This document shows positions 19,692-30,241 of a DNA stretch of 39,506 nucleotides, piece after piece. How positions within the stretch are numbered: the stretch's first letter is position 1; each line of letters starts with the position of its first letter. Made by a program: the position numbers and the translations under genes. Below the pieces are notes generated by a model. The model made no database searches, had not been told where the DNA came from, and was given only the letters and a program-made list of their open reading frames with translations. This stretch comes from an uncultured Candidatus Melainabacteria bacterium (lineage in GTDB: Bacteria > Cyanobacteriota > Vampirovibrionia > Gastranaerophilales > Gastranaerophilaceae), in assembly GCA_946055575.1 (NCBI GenBank), contig CAMGGL010000005.1, forward strand, positions 1 through 39,506, written 5' to 3'.

Positions 19692-20787
19692 TTATGGGTT
19701 TAAGATTCTCTGTTTTAGTGTGGCTTCTATAAAATCTTCTATTTCACCGTTCATAACAGCTTCTACGTTCGCTGTTTCAAATCCTGTTCTGTGGTCTTTA
19801 ACCATTTTGTAAGGGTGAAAAACATAAGACCGTATTTGAGAGCCAAAGTTAATGTCAGCAGAATCTCCCTTTATTTGTGACATTTTTTTTCGGTATTCGT
19901 CTTCTTTTATTGCCAATAGTTTAGATGCGAGGATTTCCATAGCATAAGCTTTATTTTGCAATTGAGAGCGCTCCTGCTGGCATTTTACGACAATTCCTGT
20001 CGGCTTGTGTAATATTCTGACAGCGGTTTCTACCTTGTTTACGTTTTGTCCGCCGGCACCTCCTGAACGCATTGTTGTAATTTCCAAATCTTCTGGGGGT
20101 ATGTTTATTTCTTTTTCAAAATTTTCAATAATCGGTGATACTTCAACAGAGGCAAAACTTGTTTGCCGCTTGCCGTTCGCGTTAAACGGAGATATTCTTA
20201 CAAGTCTGTGTACCCCTTTTTCTGTTTTTGCGTAGCCAAAAGCGTATTTTCCCGTGATTTTGACGGTAGCAGATTTAATACCTGCTTCTTCTCCGTCGAG
20301 TTTATCCAATAAGTCTGATTTCCAGCCTCTGAGTTCAACCCAGCGTAAATACATTCTAAGAAGCATGCTAGCCCAGTCTTGAGCATCTGTTCCACCTGCT
20401 CCGGAATTTATTGTTAAAATTGCATCTGCCGTATCATATTCTCCTGATAGCATTTGCTCAAGCTCAAATTTTTCAAGAATTTTACCGAGTTTTTTGATTT
20501 GATTGTAGGCATCTTTTATTAATTCAGAATCTCCGAGTTCTATGGAAATTTTACAATCTTCAATAATATTTGTCCAAGAATTTAAAGAGTTTAAAGTTTC
20601 TTTTTTTTCTTTAATTTCTTGTCCGAGTTTGGTTGATTTTTCTGTATCAGACCATATTGCAGGATTCTGTATCTCAGTTTCCAAAAAATTCAAATCGGAT
20701 TGGATTTTTAGTGGGTCAAAGATACTCCTTTATGTTATCCAGTTTGGATTCTATAATATTTAATTCTTGTTTTAATTCGGTTTCCAT
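19692..20787 (-). CDS. prfB: peptide chain release factor 2, joined by programmed +1 frameshift
   Basis: GGQ motif [20 protein letters not shown]. Upstream in-frame [23 protein letters not shown]-stop; the +1 frame reads [19 protein letters not shown] into the main ORF. Full gene 20787 to 19692. Confidence 0.95.
20716..20730 (-). promoter_or_regulatory. prfB +1 programmed frameshift signal (AAGGAG-TAT-CTT-TGA-C)
   Basis: Minus strand AAGGAGTATCTTTGAC: SD-like AAGGAG at 20730-20725, slippery CTT at 20721-20719, in-frame TGA at 20718-20716 followed by C. Confidence 0.95.
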
Positions 20788-20863
20788 AGGATAATTTTAT
20801 AATAAAAATATTAGGTTGCAATTCATTTAAATGCAGGTATAATTAGAATAAAGAGAGAGATTT

Positions 20864-21631
20864 ATGGAAGTTATTAAATATTTATACAGAATGTTTAACT
20901 CAAAACAAGCTTTACTTGTTCAGATTTCGCTGTTTTCACTTGTGGGGCTGTTCGTTATTTTTTTTAATAACTTAGCACCAAATATTACAAACTTGTTCTT
21001 TGATAATTTTTATGTAAACGCTTTATCAAATGCGAATATTGTCAAGGTCAGTTTAGTTTTTGCTATTTTAATATTTATATACCTTTTTGGGTATTTGTAT
21101 AGAATGTTGGGATCAGTAAATTCAGACGGCTATTTTCAGTTCCCTCAATTTGATTTAGAACCGTTTGTTGCTTTTGTAAGATTTATTCCGCTGCTTTTGG
21201 TTTGGGGAATGTATTATATATTTTTAATTTATGTTTCAACAATGGTTATTGAAAACTATTCTGATTTTAGTTTTATGTATATAATATGCTCACTGGCAAT
21301 TTGTGTAATTCCGTTTGTTGCGATTATTTTTTCTAAATTTGCTAAAGATTTTGCTTATCATACAAAATATTTCGCGATTAGGTATATTTTTAAAATAATA
21401 TATAATTCTTTGGGTAAAGTTATTTTCTTATCCTTGCAATCAATTGTGATTTTTTACTTGGGTTACTTGGTGCTTAATTTTATGTTTACTCATACAGCAC
21501 AAATAAAATCTGAAACGTGGTTATTTGGGGTCAGATATATGATTGTTTGTTTAAGCGTATATTTATTTGTGATTTTAAATCAAGCATATTTAATAGGACT
21601 GGCAAGGATTGCAGATACTATTCGGGAATAA
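20864..21631 (+). CDS. multi-TM membrane protein of unknown function
   Basis: Long hydrophobic segments throughout (LLVQISLFSLVGLFVIFF, FIPLLLVWGMYYIFLIYVST); preceded by AGAGAGAG. Confidence 0.65.
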   Translation: MEVIKYLYRMFNSKQALLVQISLFSLVGLFVIFFNNLAPNITNLFFDNFYVNALSNANIVKVSLVFAILIFIYLFGYLYRMLGSVNSDGYFQFPQFDLEPFVAFVRFIPLLLVWGMYYIFLIYVSTMVIENYSDFSFMYIICSLAICVIPFVAIIFSKFAKDFAYHTKYFAIRYIFKIIYNSLGKVIFLSLQSIVIFYLGYLVLNFMFTHTAQIKSETWLFGVRYMIVCLSVYLFVILNQAYLIGLARIADTIRE

Positions 21632-23105
21632 TTCTAATTCTTCCATCGTCTTCTATTGCAACAGGTTCTTTAGAATGTTTTAAACAATTTTGAACACAAA
21701 CAGTTGCATCAAACGGATATTTTTCTATAATATTTTGAGGCTGTTTTAACATCGCAAATCCGTCGTTTCCTTCTGCGCAGTAGTCGTTTAGAACTGTTGT
21801 ATAAAATTTATCCGCTCTTGGATTGTTTATATCAATAGGATTATCTTTTCCGTCTTTATCAATGAAACTCATTGCGATTATTTCTCCGTTTGTTTTGACT
21901 GAGTATTTCAATCCTGAAGCGTAGAATATTCCGGGTTTGTTTGCTACGTTTGAGAAAGATTTTGCGGCAAGTTTGAATGCGTCTACAAGATCTTTTTCGG
22001 AGTATTTCATCATATATAATTTGTTTTTAAACGGTAAAATATCTGTTAATATCCTTAAATCAATTTTGCCCGGCTCGAAAAATCCTCGAATATTTGCAGA
22101 TGGTAAGATTGCGATATCACAGTTTAAATCGTTGCGAATACAATCTGTTATGAAATAAGCGTGAGGATTTGGCTCGGTTAAATCGTATTTTAATGCTCCG
22201 GGTGCAGATTTAATATATCCTAAAGTCTCATGTGAGCCGAAAATTTTATCAAAAATATACTTAACTGACTCGTTTCTTCTAAATTCTCTTGTGAAACCTA
22301 TATTATTTTGCATTTTTGTAATAACGCCATTTTGGTCAAATTCTAAATTAAGCACTCCAAAATTTTTACCGTCACGTCCGGCTTGTGTGATAACTACCGG
22401 TTCTCCGGTTTTTGAATAGAATAAATTTTTTCCTTCTTTAATATCAAAAATTAAATCATGAGAGTGACCGCCCAAAATGACATCAATCCCTTGTGTTTGT
22501 GTTGCTATTACTTTATCAAAATTGTAGCCTAAATGTGATAGCAAAATAATTTTATCAACTCCCTGCTTTTGTAGTTTGTTGACTTCGTTTTGAATATCTT
22601 GCAGAGTTTCAATAGCGGAACTTACTTTTATATCGTGTTGAATAATTCCTTCTTTTGATCTTTTATATAAATCAACCGGAGAAGTTCCAATAATGCCATA
22701 TTTATGTCCATTTCGCTCCTCGATAACGGCATTTTTTACTTTTTTGCTCCAATCATTTTTAGGGTTGATTTTTATATTACTTGCCAAAAGATTATAGTTA
22801 ATCATTGGTAAAATCGTACCGATTTTACTTTGCATGTCATATTCGTGATTGCCGACGGCAGTAGAAGTTATGCCTATGTACTTTTGAAACAGTACTGCAA
22901 GTCTGTTTGTTTTTTCATCTTCTCCAATCATAATATCGCCTGAAGATAACTTAAATGTATCAACATCTTTTTGAGATTTCATTCGGCTGTCAAACGCTTT
23001 TGATGCTGAAACTGTACGTTCCATATTTATTGATTTGCCGTGATAATCATTTATATAGAAAATGCTGGTTTTTACGTTATTCTGTTGAGCGATTGGATTT
23101 ATCAT
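21618..23105 (-). CDS. 5'-nucleotidase/UshA-like metallophosphoesterase
   Basis: YINDYHGKS, GDIMIGEDE, AVGNHEYD, LLSHLGYNFD, VILGGHSHD; C-terminal ILPFKNKLYMMKYSEKDLVDAF. Start probably MINPIAQQNN at 23105. Confidence 0.88.
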   Translation of the reverse strand: MINPIAQQNNVKTSIFYINDYHGKSINMERTVSASKAFDSRMKSQKDVDTFKLSSGDIMIGEDEKTNRLAVLFQKYIGITSTAVGNHEYDMQSKIGTILPMINYNLLASNIKINPKNDWSKKVKNAVIEERNGHKYGIIGTSPVDLYKRSKEGIIQHDIKVSSAIETLQDIQNEVNKLQKQGVDKIILLSHLGYNFDKVIATQTQGIDVILGGHSHDLIFDIKEGKNLFYSKTGEPVVITQAGRDGKNFGVLNLEFDQNGVITKMQNNIGFTREFRRNESVKYIFDKIFGSHETLGYIKSAPGALKYDLTEPNPHAYFITDCIRNDLNCDIAILPSANIRGFFEPGKIDLRILTDILPFKNKLYMMKYSEKDLVDAFKLAAKSFSNVANKPGIFYASGLKYSVKTNGEIIAMSFIDKDGKDNPIDINNPRADKFYTTVLNDYCAEGNDGFAMLKQPQNIIEKYPFDATVCVQNCLKHSKEPVAIEDDGRIRIIPE

Positions 23106-23204
23106 CTCGGTCCCTTTAGCATGAAAACACATCAAAAAATTTTTTGTTGTTTGTTATATACTTTTTTTTACATTTGTTAAAATTTACAAAGAAATTAATA
23201 ACGG

Positions 23205-23233
23205 TTTACATTGCTTTTTGCTTTTAATATAAT
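23205..23233 (+). promoter_or_regulatory. sigma70-like promoter of glyS (TTTACA-N17-TATAAT)
   Basis: -35 at 23205-23210, -10 at 23228-23233. Confidence 0.65.
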
Positions 23234-23268
23234 GTTGTCAAAATTACAGATAAACAGAAGGACAAAAG

Positions 23269-25257
23269 ATGAGTATTTATTTATTAGAAGTCGGAACGGA
23301 AGAATTGCCTTATAAATTTATCCCACAGGCAATAGAACAATTAAATAATGGGTTTACCAATTTTTTAAATGATAATAAAGTAAAATTTACTGATATAAAA
23401 GTTTATGCAACACCAAGAAGGCTTGCTGTAATTATTGAAGGGCTTGATGCACAAACTGCGGATGAAGAAAAAATTGTCAAAGGTCCGATAAAAAATATTG
23501 CATTTGATGAGTACGGTAATCTTACAAAGGCTGGTGAAGGTTTTGCAAGAAAAAATAATTTAACAAAAGATGATTTGTATATAGAAGATAATTATGTTCA
23601 GGCAAAAATTGTTGTAAAAGGTAAGGCAATATCACAACTGTTGCAAGAACATGTGCCTTCTATTTTTATGAAACTTCAAGGCTCTCACTTTATGAGATGG
23701 GGTTACAATGATGAAAAATTTTCCCGTCCTATAAAATGGATTGTTTCTATTTTAGATAATGAAGAAGTAAAAATTAAGATTATTGATAAAGAATCATCTG
23801 TTTATACACGTGGTCACAGATTTGCTCAACAAAATTTAGAAATTGATGACCCTAAAAACTATGTAGAAATTTTGCGTGGAGCCTATGTTATTGTTGATCA
23901 GGAAGAAAGAAAGCGTATTATTATTGAAAGAGCAAAAGAAGCAGCTTCTCAATTAGGTGCAGAACCTTACTATACAGAGGATTTGCTGGAAGAAGTTACA
24001 TTTATTACTGAATATCCGGTAGCTGCAGTTTGTGAATTTGACCCTGCATATCTTGATATTCCTGAAGAAGTTACTGTAACAGTTATGGCTGTTCATCAAA
24101 GATATTTTGCGCTGTATAAACAAGGAAAATTAATAAACAAGTTTATTACAATGACTAACTATATAGGTGATGAGTTTGCAAACATAAAAGCCGGAAATCT
24201 TAGAGTAATCAAAGCAAGACTTGATGATGCGGTGTTCTTCTTTAAAGAAGATACTAAAAAACCGTTATCGGATTATGTTGAAAATTTAAAAGGTGTGACT
24301 TTCCAAAAAGGAATGGGCACAATGTATGATAAAACCCAAAGATTGATTAAGTTGTCTAAATCGATTGCTCATGATTTAAACGTTTCAACTTCTGATATTG
24401 AAAGAACAGCAAACTTGTGTAAAGCTGATTTGACTACAAATTTGGTATTTGAGTTTACTGAATTACAAGGCTTTATCGGTGCTGATTATGCAAGGGTTTC
24501 AGGTGAAAATGATAAAGTAGTTCAAGGTATAAAAGAACACTATTTCCCACTTAATGCCGAAAGTGAAACCGCTGCAGGTTTGGAAGGTCAAATTGTGGGA
24601 ATCGCAGATAAGATTGATACTGTATGTGCAGTGTTTGCTGCAGGCAAAAAACCTACCGGGTCTTCAGATCCGCTTGGTGTGCGTCGTGCAGCTTTGGGGG
24701 TTATAAGAACTATACTTGATTCAGGATTAAAAATTGATGTGGATAAATATATAAAAGAAGCTCTAAAACTTCTTCCTGTACAAAGGAATTGTGCTGATGA
24801 GGTTAATGAATTCTTCGTTCAAAGGATGATTATTTTCTTATCAGATAAATTTAGTAAAAATACTCTTGAAGCATGCTCAAATCGCAATCCGCTCATAGAT
24901 ATTGCAGATTATGTAAAACGTGTTGAAACTGTTGAAAAACTTGAGTCTGCTGCACTTTTAGAAAATGCAAATCGAGTTATTAGAATTTTAAAAGAACCTT
25001 CAACAGAACAGGTAAATCCAGTATATTTTAAAGATGCTGCTGAACAAAATTTGTATGAGCATGTTCTTAAAGTTTCTGAAAATTCTGACTATTGTGCATA
25101 TTTAAAGGAACTTGAAGATCTAAATCAAGTTGTGTCAAAATTCTTTGATGATGTATTGGTCATGGATAAAGATGAAAATGTTAAGAAAAATCGTCTGTCT
25201 TTGTTAACATTACTCAAAAATAAATATGATTACTTAGCAGATTTTAGCAAGCTATAA
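23269..25257 (+). CDS. glyS: glycyl-tRNA synthetase beta subunit
   Basis: MSIYLLEVGTEELPYKFIPQA, ATPRRLAV, VKGPIKNIAFDE, GSSDPLGVRRAALGVIR. Confidence 0.96.
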   Translation: MSIYLLEVGTEELPYKFIPQAIEQLNNGFTNFLNDNKVKFTDIKVYATPRRLAVIIEGLDAQTADEEKIVKGPIKNIAFDEYGNLTKAGEGFARKNNLTKDDLYIEDNYVQAKIVVKGKAISQLLQEHVPSIFMKLQGSHFMRWGYNDEKFSRPIKWIVSILDNEEVKIKIIDKESSVYTRGHRFAQQNLEIDDPKNYVEILRGAYVIVDQEERKRIIIERAKEAASQLGAEPYYTEDLLEEVTFITEYPVAAVCEFDPAYLDIPEEVTVTVMAVHQRYFALYKQGKLINKFITMTNYIGDEFANIKAGNLRVIKARLDDAVFFFKEDTKKPLSDYVENLKGVTFQKGMGTMYDKTQRLIKLSKSIAHDLNVSTSDIERTANLCKADLTTNLVFEFTELQGFIGADYARVSGENDKVVQGIKEHYFPLNAESETAAGLEGQIVGIADKIDTVCAVFAAGKKPTGSSDPLGVRRAALGVIRTILDSGLKIDVDKYIKEALKLLPVQRNCADEVNEFFVQRMIIFLSDKFSKNTLEACSNRNPLIDIADYVKRVETVEKLESAALLENANRVIRILKEPSTEQVNPVYFKDAAEQNLYEHVLKVSENSDYCAYLKELEDLNQVVSKFFDDVLVMDKDENVKKNRLSLLTLLKNKYDYLADFSKL

Positions 25258-25368
25258 TTGAGTTTGCATATTCTTGTTAAGTTTTGTAACTTTAAAATGT
25301 TAAAAGGTCAATTATTTTTTTTAGGATACTTTAAAATATTATAAGATGGAAAATTCGGAAGGTAGTTT

Positions 25369-25683
25369 ATGATAAACCGATTTAAAAATTTAAAATTAGT
25401 TCAAAAATTAAGGGAAAATATTAGCCCGAAATTTCGCTGGTTATCTTTTTCCCATAAAAATACATTAGATAAAAGCACCACAGATTATTTAGAAGCCGTA
25501 AGCGGTGTTAATCTAAAATCACTTTCTGACGAATACGAGCTGGAAGCAATGGTCAGAAACCAACTCAAAGAAGAATTTCCTAATATTGAAAGCATGAAAT
25601 CTTATGAGTTGCTTGTAGATGCTGTCATGCACAACATCAGAAAAAAACAGCTTCAAGCCGATGATAATCTTGATATTGAATAA
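25369..25683 (+). CDS. hypothetical protein, 104 aa
   Basis: Uninterrupted ORF with a downstream terminator; no recognised domain. Confidence 0.5.
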   Translation: MINRFKNLKLVQKLRENISPKFRWLSFSHKNTLDKSTTDYLEAVSGVNLKSLSDEYELEAMVRNQLKEEFPNIESMKSYELLVDAVMHNIRKKQLQADDNLDIE

Positions 25684-25712
25684 GATTATCGATTTTTTAT
25701 TTATTAACAAAT

Positions 25713-25740
25713 AAAATACCCGAAAGGGTATTTTTATTTT
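25713..25740 (+). terminator. rho-independent terminator
   Basis: AAAATACCC-GAAA-GGGTATTTTT followed by T-rich tract. Confidence 0.75.
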
Positions 25741-25780
25741 TGTGAAAATTTTATATAATTCCCAAAATAAAGGAGTTTTT

Positions 25781-26011
25781 ATGAAAGCAATTATTGGAAT
25801 ATCCGTTGAAAACAGACGAGAAGAAGCTCAAAAACTTCAGGATATATTAACTGATTATGGCTGTCTTATTAAAACAAGAATAGGACTTCATGATATGGGA
25901 GAATATAAATGTCTGAATTATGGTGTAGTATTAATTGAAGTAGTTGATAAAATCAATGAAATTTATGATGAATTATCAAAACATTGGAAAGTGCAAATTA
26001 TGCGGTTTTAA
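25781..26011 (+). CDS. small ACT/ferredoxin-like fold protein, TM1266-like
   Basis: MKAIIGISVENRREEAQKLQDILTDYGCLIKTRIGLHD...VVLIEVVDKINEIYDELSKHWKVQIMRF has the layout of TM1266-like regulators; weak call. Start at ATGAAAGCA near 25781 after GGAG. Confidence 0.45.
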   Translation: MKAIIGISVENRREEAQKLQDILTDYGCLIKTRIGLHDMGEYKCLNYGVVLIEVVDKINEIYDELSKHWKVQIMRF

Positions 26012-27646
26012 CTATATATGAAGTGTTTTTTCAAAATCTTCAATGTTAAAATCCGGCTCAAGTTCAAAAGTTTTATCGTAATCTGCCTTAGCTAGCTTTT
26101 CTTTGCCAAGCTGTTTGTAGATTTTATGGCGTAAAAAATATTCTTGAATTTGATATGGTGAATTTTTATTGATTTCCAGTGCTAAATTTATATTTTTTAG
26201 AGCTTTTTTCATGTCGCCTAAAATAAAATAGAAAAAGGCTTTTAATCTATGTGCATGGTAGTTATTTTTGTCGATTTTTATAGCCTTATCTAAATCAGCA
26301 AATGCTTCTTTGTAATTTTTTAGATAAAATTTGACGTGACCTCTTTGTGCGATGCCGTCAGAATACTCAGGGTTAAGTTTAATGGCTTTTTCAATACAAT
26401 CAAGTGCTTCATTATATTTTTCCATACTGCAAAATACTAAGCTTTTGTTAATATATGGCGCAAAATAATCAGGATAAATTTCAATAGCTTTGTTACAACA
26501 CTCAAGTGCTTCATCATATCTTTCTAATTTTTCAAGGCAATTTGCTTTTGTTAAGTATGTTGTGGTATATTCCGGATTATTTTTAGATAAAACAAAATCA
26601 GCATCAGTAATTCCGCCTTCATAATTTTTTGTATCATATCTTGCATCAGCACGCAACGCGTAGAACCATAAGTTGTCCGGATATTTTTCAATAAGTAATG
26701 TATAAATTTCTTCGACTTTTTTGAAATTCCAAAGTCTGTAATTAACCGATGCAAATCCTAGATACATTTCTTTTTGCATATCCGGATTATTTTGGTAAGT
26801 AATTATAGCGTTTTGGTATAAATTTAAGGCTTTTTTAGTTTGGTTATTCAGATAATAATTCTCGGCAAGTTCATGGTAGGTCGTATAATCTGTGTCACCG
26901 TATTTTATTGCTTTTTTGTAATCTGAAATAGCGCCTTTATAATCTTCAGTTAAGTTTTTTACTGCGGCGCGTGATGAATAAAACCAACCGTTTTCGGGTT
27001 CAAGTTTAATAGCTTTATTCCAGGATTTTATTATGTTTTTCTTATCTGTATTTGGAAAATCCAATGCATAATATTTTGTAAGTAAAAGATAATTTTCAAC
27101 ATCATCAGGTGCAAATTTTTGTGCAAGTTTTACATATTCAAGAATTCTTTTTTTGAATAAATTTTTAGATTTTTTTGTCAAATTTTCATCGGAGTAGATT
27201 TCACATAATATTTTTGCCCCAAGCTGTAAATATTTTTCAGGTTTATCTGGTTTGTCTAATTTTAAACTCTGTTCAATTACTTCTTTTGCTTCAAAATAAT
27301 GGTCGTATTCCAGTGCAAATTTTGCCCAGATATAAAATATTTCAGCTCGTTTTGGGGATTTGATAAGAGCAATCATACACAGACTTTGCACAAGGAAATC
27401 CTGCATCATAACTGCAGCAGACTTTGCTTTTTTTACCAATTCTTCTGTTGAATATTTATCAATGTTGTTGTAAATATCTTCGGAAATCTTTAAATATTCA
27501 TCAAAATTTTCAATCTCTCGCACTGGTTGTTTACTGTATTCAATATAGTATTTGTATGCTTTTTCGTAATCCTGCTCGGAGAATGCCTTTTTAAATTTTT
27601 CATTTGCGTTCATTGGTTGTATCCTTACTGTTTTGTGAATACCCAA
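26012..27646 (-). CDS. TPR-repeat protein
   Basis: Repeated TPR consensus, e.g. YDEALECCNKAIEIYPDYFAPYINKSLVFCSMEKYNEALDCIEKAIKLNPEY. Start may be MNANEKFKKAF, 12 codons in. Confidence 0.9.
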   Translation of the reverse strand: MGIHKTVRIQPMNANEKFKKAFSEQDYEKAYKYYIEYSKQPVREIENFDEYLKISEDIYNNIDKYSTEELVKKAKSAAVMMQDFLVQSLCMIALIKSPKRAEIFYIWAKFALEYDHYFEAKEVIEQSLKLDKPDKPEKYLQLGAKILCEIYSDENLTKKSKNLFKKRILEYVKLAQKFAPDDVENYLLLTKYYALDFPNTDKKNIIKSWNKAIKLEPENGWFYSSRAAVKNLTEDYKGAISDYKKAIKYGDTDYTTYHELAENYYLNNQTKKALNLYQNAIITYQNNPDMQKEMYLGFASVNYRLWNFKKVEEIYTLLIEKYPDNLWFYALRADARYDTKNYEGGITDADFVLSKNNPEYTTTYLTKANCLEKLERYDEALECCNKAIEIYPDYFAPYINKSLVFCSMEKYNEALDCIEKAIKLNPEYSDGIAQRGHVKFYLKNYKEAFADLDKAIKIDKNNYHAHRLKAFFYFILGDMKKALKNINLALEINKNSPYQIQEYFLRHKIYKQLGKEKLAKADYDKTFELEPDFNIEDFEKTLHI

Positions 27647-27671
27647 AAACCCTTGTTGTTAGTTGATTGTA

Positions 27672-29555
27672 CTACTTTTCTTGGTCGGTTGTCTTTTTTT
27701 TCTTCCAAAACCTCTTTTTTTTTTGCTGTGCAATAATTTGAGGTTTTTGAGGTTTTAAGTTGTTAAATGCGCTAGCCATAAGTGTTGTTGTGTAAGTTGG
27801 TGTAGTGTGCGCCCAGTCAAATAAGATTACCCCGTTTGCCTCAAGTTTTCGGGTTTCATAAATTTGACGGATTAAATCTTCTGATGCTCCGCCCATAAAT
27901 GTTACAAACAATCCTGCGTAAAGGTCTGTGCAAGGTGCTTTTACGTTTTTTACATTGTTCATCATTGAAGAAAGCATCTTGGAATCATAAGTTAAAAATA
28001 ACGGAGTAAAACCGTTTATGTAGTCTTTAACAGACCATGTCCTCCAGTCTTGTTGTTTTGTTGCAAGTGCAGAAGCTAAATCAGGGAAAATTACCGCACT
28101 CACGTATACATTTTTTTGTCTTCCCAGTTTCCCGACTTTTTTTACAAAATTTGTAATATTATTTCTTCTGTACTGATTCCAATCGTACCATAGTACATCT
28201 GCAGTTGTTAACTCAATCGGGTCAACACCATATAATTCATAAAAATCGTTTCGTGCATATTCCGTAAATCCCCACGCATTTTGGTCATTCCCTGCTGTAG
28301 CATTAGGATATCTGATGTAATCAAGGTTAATCCCGTCAGGTTGATATGTTTCAATAATCTCTGTTAATAATTCAAGCAAAAACTCTTGAACTTCAGGATT
28401 TGCAGGATCAATAAAATATCCGTTATGTTCTGAGGTCGATTTTGTTGCCGTCGGAGAATCCGCAAACCTTTTTGTTTTATTGCCCCAATCGGGACGAACC
28501 GATAATATTGAAAACTCCTCATTCTCAGGCGGAGTGTTGCCTACATAGAAAGATTGGAACCAAATATGAACCTTCATATCACGTTTATGTGCTTCTTTTA
28601 TCCAAATTTCAAGCGGATCAAAACCTTCAAATTTTTCATTTTGTACGGTAAATCCGTATTTATTCATTGTTGCACTCGGGAAAATTGTTTTTCCATGAAA
28701 GTATGTTTCAAGAAAAACACTGTTAAAGCCGTTTGATTGCATTTTATCAAGGGTTGCTATGATTTGTTGCTCGGAGGTTTCTGTCGGTCTGACCCAAGTG
28801 CCTTTAAGTTCGCCTTTAATATAAGGTAAAGAGGTCTTAATTGCCATATTTGCAGCATCAATTGCTTCTTGTGTATATTGTTTTAAAATACCGCTGTTTT
28901 GAGTTTCTCCTTGTGCGATTTTTAGGTAATTTTCTGCGGTTTGGATATGCCCCATTGGTAAATTATAGTTGTAGTCTGCTGATTTTTGCATGTAATAATC
29001 TATCATTGATTTTGCTTCTTTAATTTTTTGTTCGGCTTCAAACGTGTAGCTTTCTGAGGTTGTATAAATATAAAGTTTCTTGTTTCCCTCATCTACATAA
29101 ACTTTTGAACCTACTGTTATATTTTGGGTAATCCAATTTTTAGCAATTCCATGCCCGCTAATAACTATTCCGTTTTCGGGAATTGTTGAATCTGCTCCGC
29201 TTAAGGTTGTGACCGTGTTATTTTCGACAATTGCTTCCGTTCCAAATTCGTTAGTTCCTGTATGTAATCCGAACTTTGGGGTATAAATTACCAACTTGTT
29301 AGCACCTCTACCGCCAGGGTAAAAACTTGCTCCTATGCTTGGGTCTATCGCGTTAATATTTGTCGAAGCCTGTTTAAATATAACTTCATTATCTTTTTGT
29401 CTGTATGGAGAAAACGCCTCTAGATCTATTTGAAATTGTTCTTCAATAGGTTGCTCAAACACAACCGCTTGCTCAGGCTCGTTAGCATAAGCACAGTTAC
29501 ATAATGATAAAATTGTAATTATTGTAATAATATGTCTTTTTTTTATTGATATCAT
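27672..29555 (-). CDS. secreted GHL10-type glycoside hydrolase with N-terminal phosphodiester-glycosidase-like domain
   Basis: Signal peptide; KLVIYTPKFGLHTGTNEFGTEAIVENN...NGIVISGHG; then GTWVRPTETSEQQIIATLDKMQSNGFNSVFLETYFHGKTIFPS and DGINLDYIRYP. Confidence 0.85.
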   Translation of the reverse strand: MISIKKRHIITIITILSLCNCAYANEPEQAVVFEQPIEEQFQIDLEAFSPYRQKDNEVIFKQASTNINAIDPSIGASFYPGGRGANKLVIYTPKFGLHTGTNEFGTEAIVENNTVTTLSGADSTIPENGIVISGHGIAKNWITQNITVGSKVYVDEGNKKLYIYTTSESYTFEAEQKIKEAKSMIDYYMQKSADYNYNLPMGHIQTAENYLKIAQGETQNSGILKQYTQEAIDAANMAIKTSLPYIKGELKGTWVRPTETSEQQIIATLDKMQSNGFNSVFLETYFHGKTIFPSATMNKYGFTVQNEKFEGFDPLEIWIKEAHKRDMKVHIWFQSFYVGNTPPENEEFSILSVRPDWGNKTKRFADSPTATKSTSEHNGYFIDPANPEVQEFLLELLTEIIETYQPDGINLDYIRYPNATAGNDQNAWGFTEYARNDFYELYGVDPIELTTADVLWYDWNQYRRNNITNFVKKVGKLGRQKNVYVSAVIFPDLASALATKQQDWRTWSVKDYINGFTPLFLTYDSKMLSSMMNNVKNVKAPCTDLYAGLFVTFMGGASEDLIRQIYETRKLEANGVILFDWAHTTPTYTTTLMASAFNNLKPQKPQIIAQQKKKRFWKKKKTTDQEK

Positions 29556-30241
29556 TTTTTTCTTCTTTTATGATAGTATCCTGTATTTTGGTATCTTAAG
29601 GCTTCAAGTTCTCTTATTTTATCTGGCAGATTTTCATCTCCTGTATTTACTAAGAAAGCTTTTTTGTAATACTGATTAGCTCTTAACAAATCACCGAGTT
29701 TTTCATACATAGTAGCCATTCTTATAAGAACATCGTAATTTTCTTTGTAACCGTTTTGGAAAGCCTTATTGTAGAAATATAATGCGCGTTTGTAATCATC
29801 TCTGACATAGTAGTATTCTCCGAAATAGTAATTTGTCGCTGCATTATTTTTATCAATTTTCAGAGCATTAAAAAAATACGCTTTAGCATAGCTGTTTTGG
29901 TTTTCGTAATCATAAACCCTTGCAAGCTGTACCATTGGATATAAATTTCTTGGAGATACTCTGGTGAGTATAAAATATTCACTACCGGCTTTTTGTAAAA
30001 AGTCTTTTTTCTCCCGCTCGTCTTTTGAATTTATTGCCTTATCAAAATAGTAATCCGCTAATTTTAAAGTTGCTTTTTCATCTATTGCGGAGTAATCAAT
30101 AAGTGCATTATCGTACTTAATCTCCCCGTATTCTACAGCACATGCCATATTACTATAAGTGCTCCCACCTATAATGAAAGCACTTATCAGTAATATTACG
30201 ACCTTATAAATCTGTATATGCAGGAACTGTGTTTGTATCAT
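29552..30241 (-). CDS. TPR-repeat protein with N-terminal hydrophobic signal/anchor
   Basis: TPR units (NNAATNYYFGEYYYVRDDYKRALYFYNKAFQNGYKENYDVLIRMATMYEKLGDLLRANQYYKKAF). Likely start M at 30241; overlaps the GHL10 gene by 4 nt. Confidence 0.75.
   Translation of the reverse strand: MIQTQFLHIQIYKVVILLISAFIIGGSTYSNMACAVEYGEIKYDNALIDYSAIDEKATLKLADYYFDKAINSKDEREKKDFLQKAGSEYFILTRVSPRNLYPMVQLARVYDYENQNSYAKAYFFNALKIDKNNAATNYYFGEYYYVRDDYKRALYFYNKAFQNGYKENYDVLIRMATMYEKLGDLLRANQYYKKAFLVNTGDENLPDKIRELEALRYQNTGYYHKRRKK

Noticed and set aside
19692-20787. prfB as a pseudogene broken by an in-frame TGA
   Set aside because: The TGA sits in the canonical RF2 programmed frameshift context, so the gene is intact.
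23269-25257. Missing glyQ next to glyS as an anomaly
   Set aside because: Alpha and beta subunit genes are unlinked in various lineages; absence from a 39-kb window is not informative.
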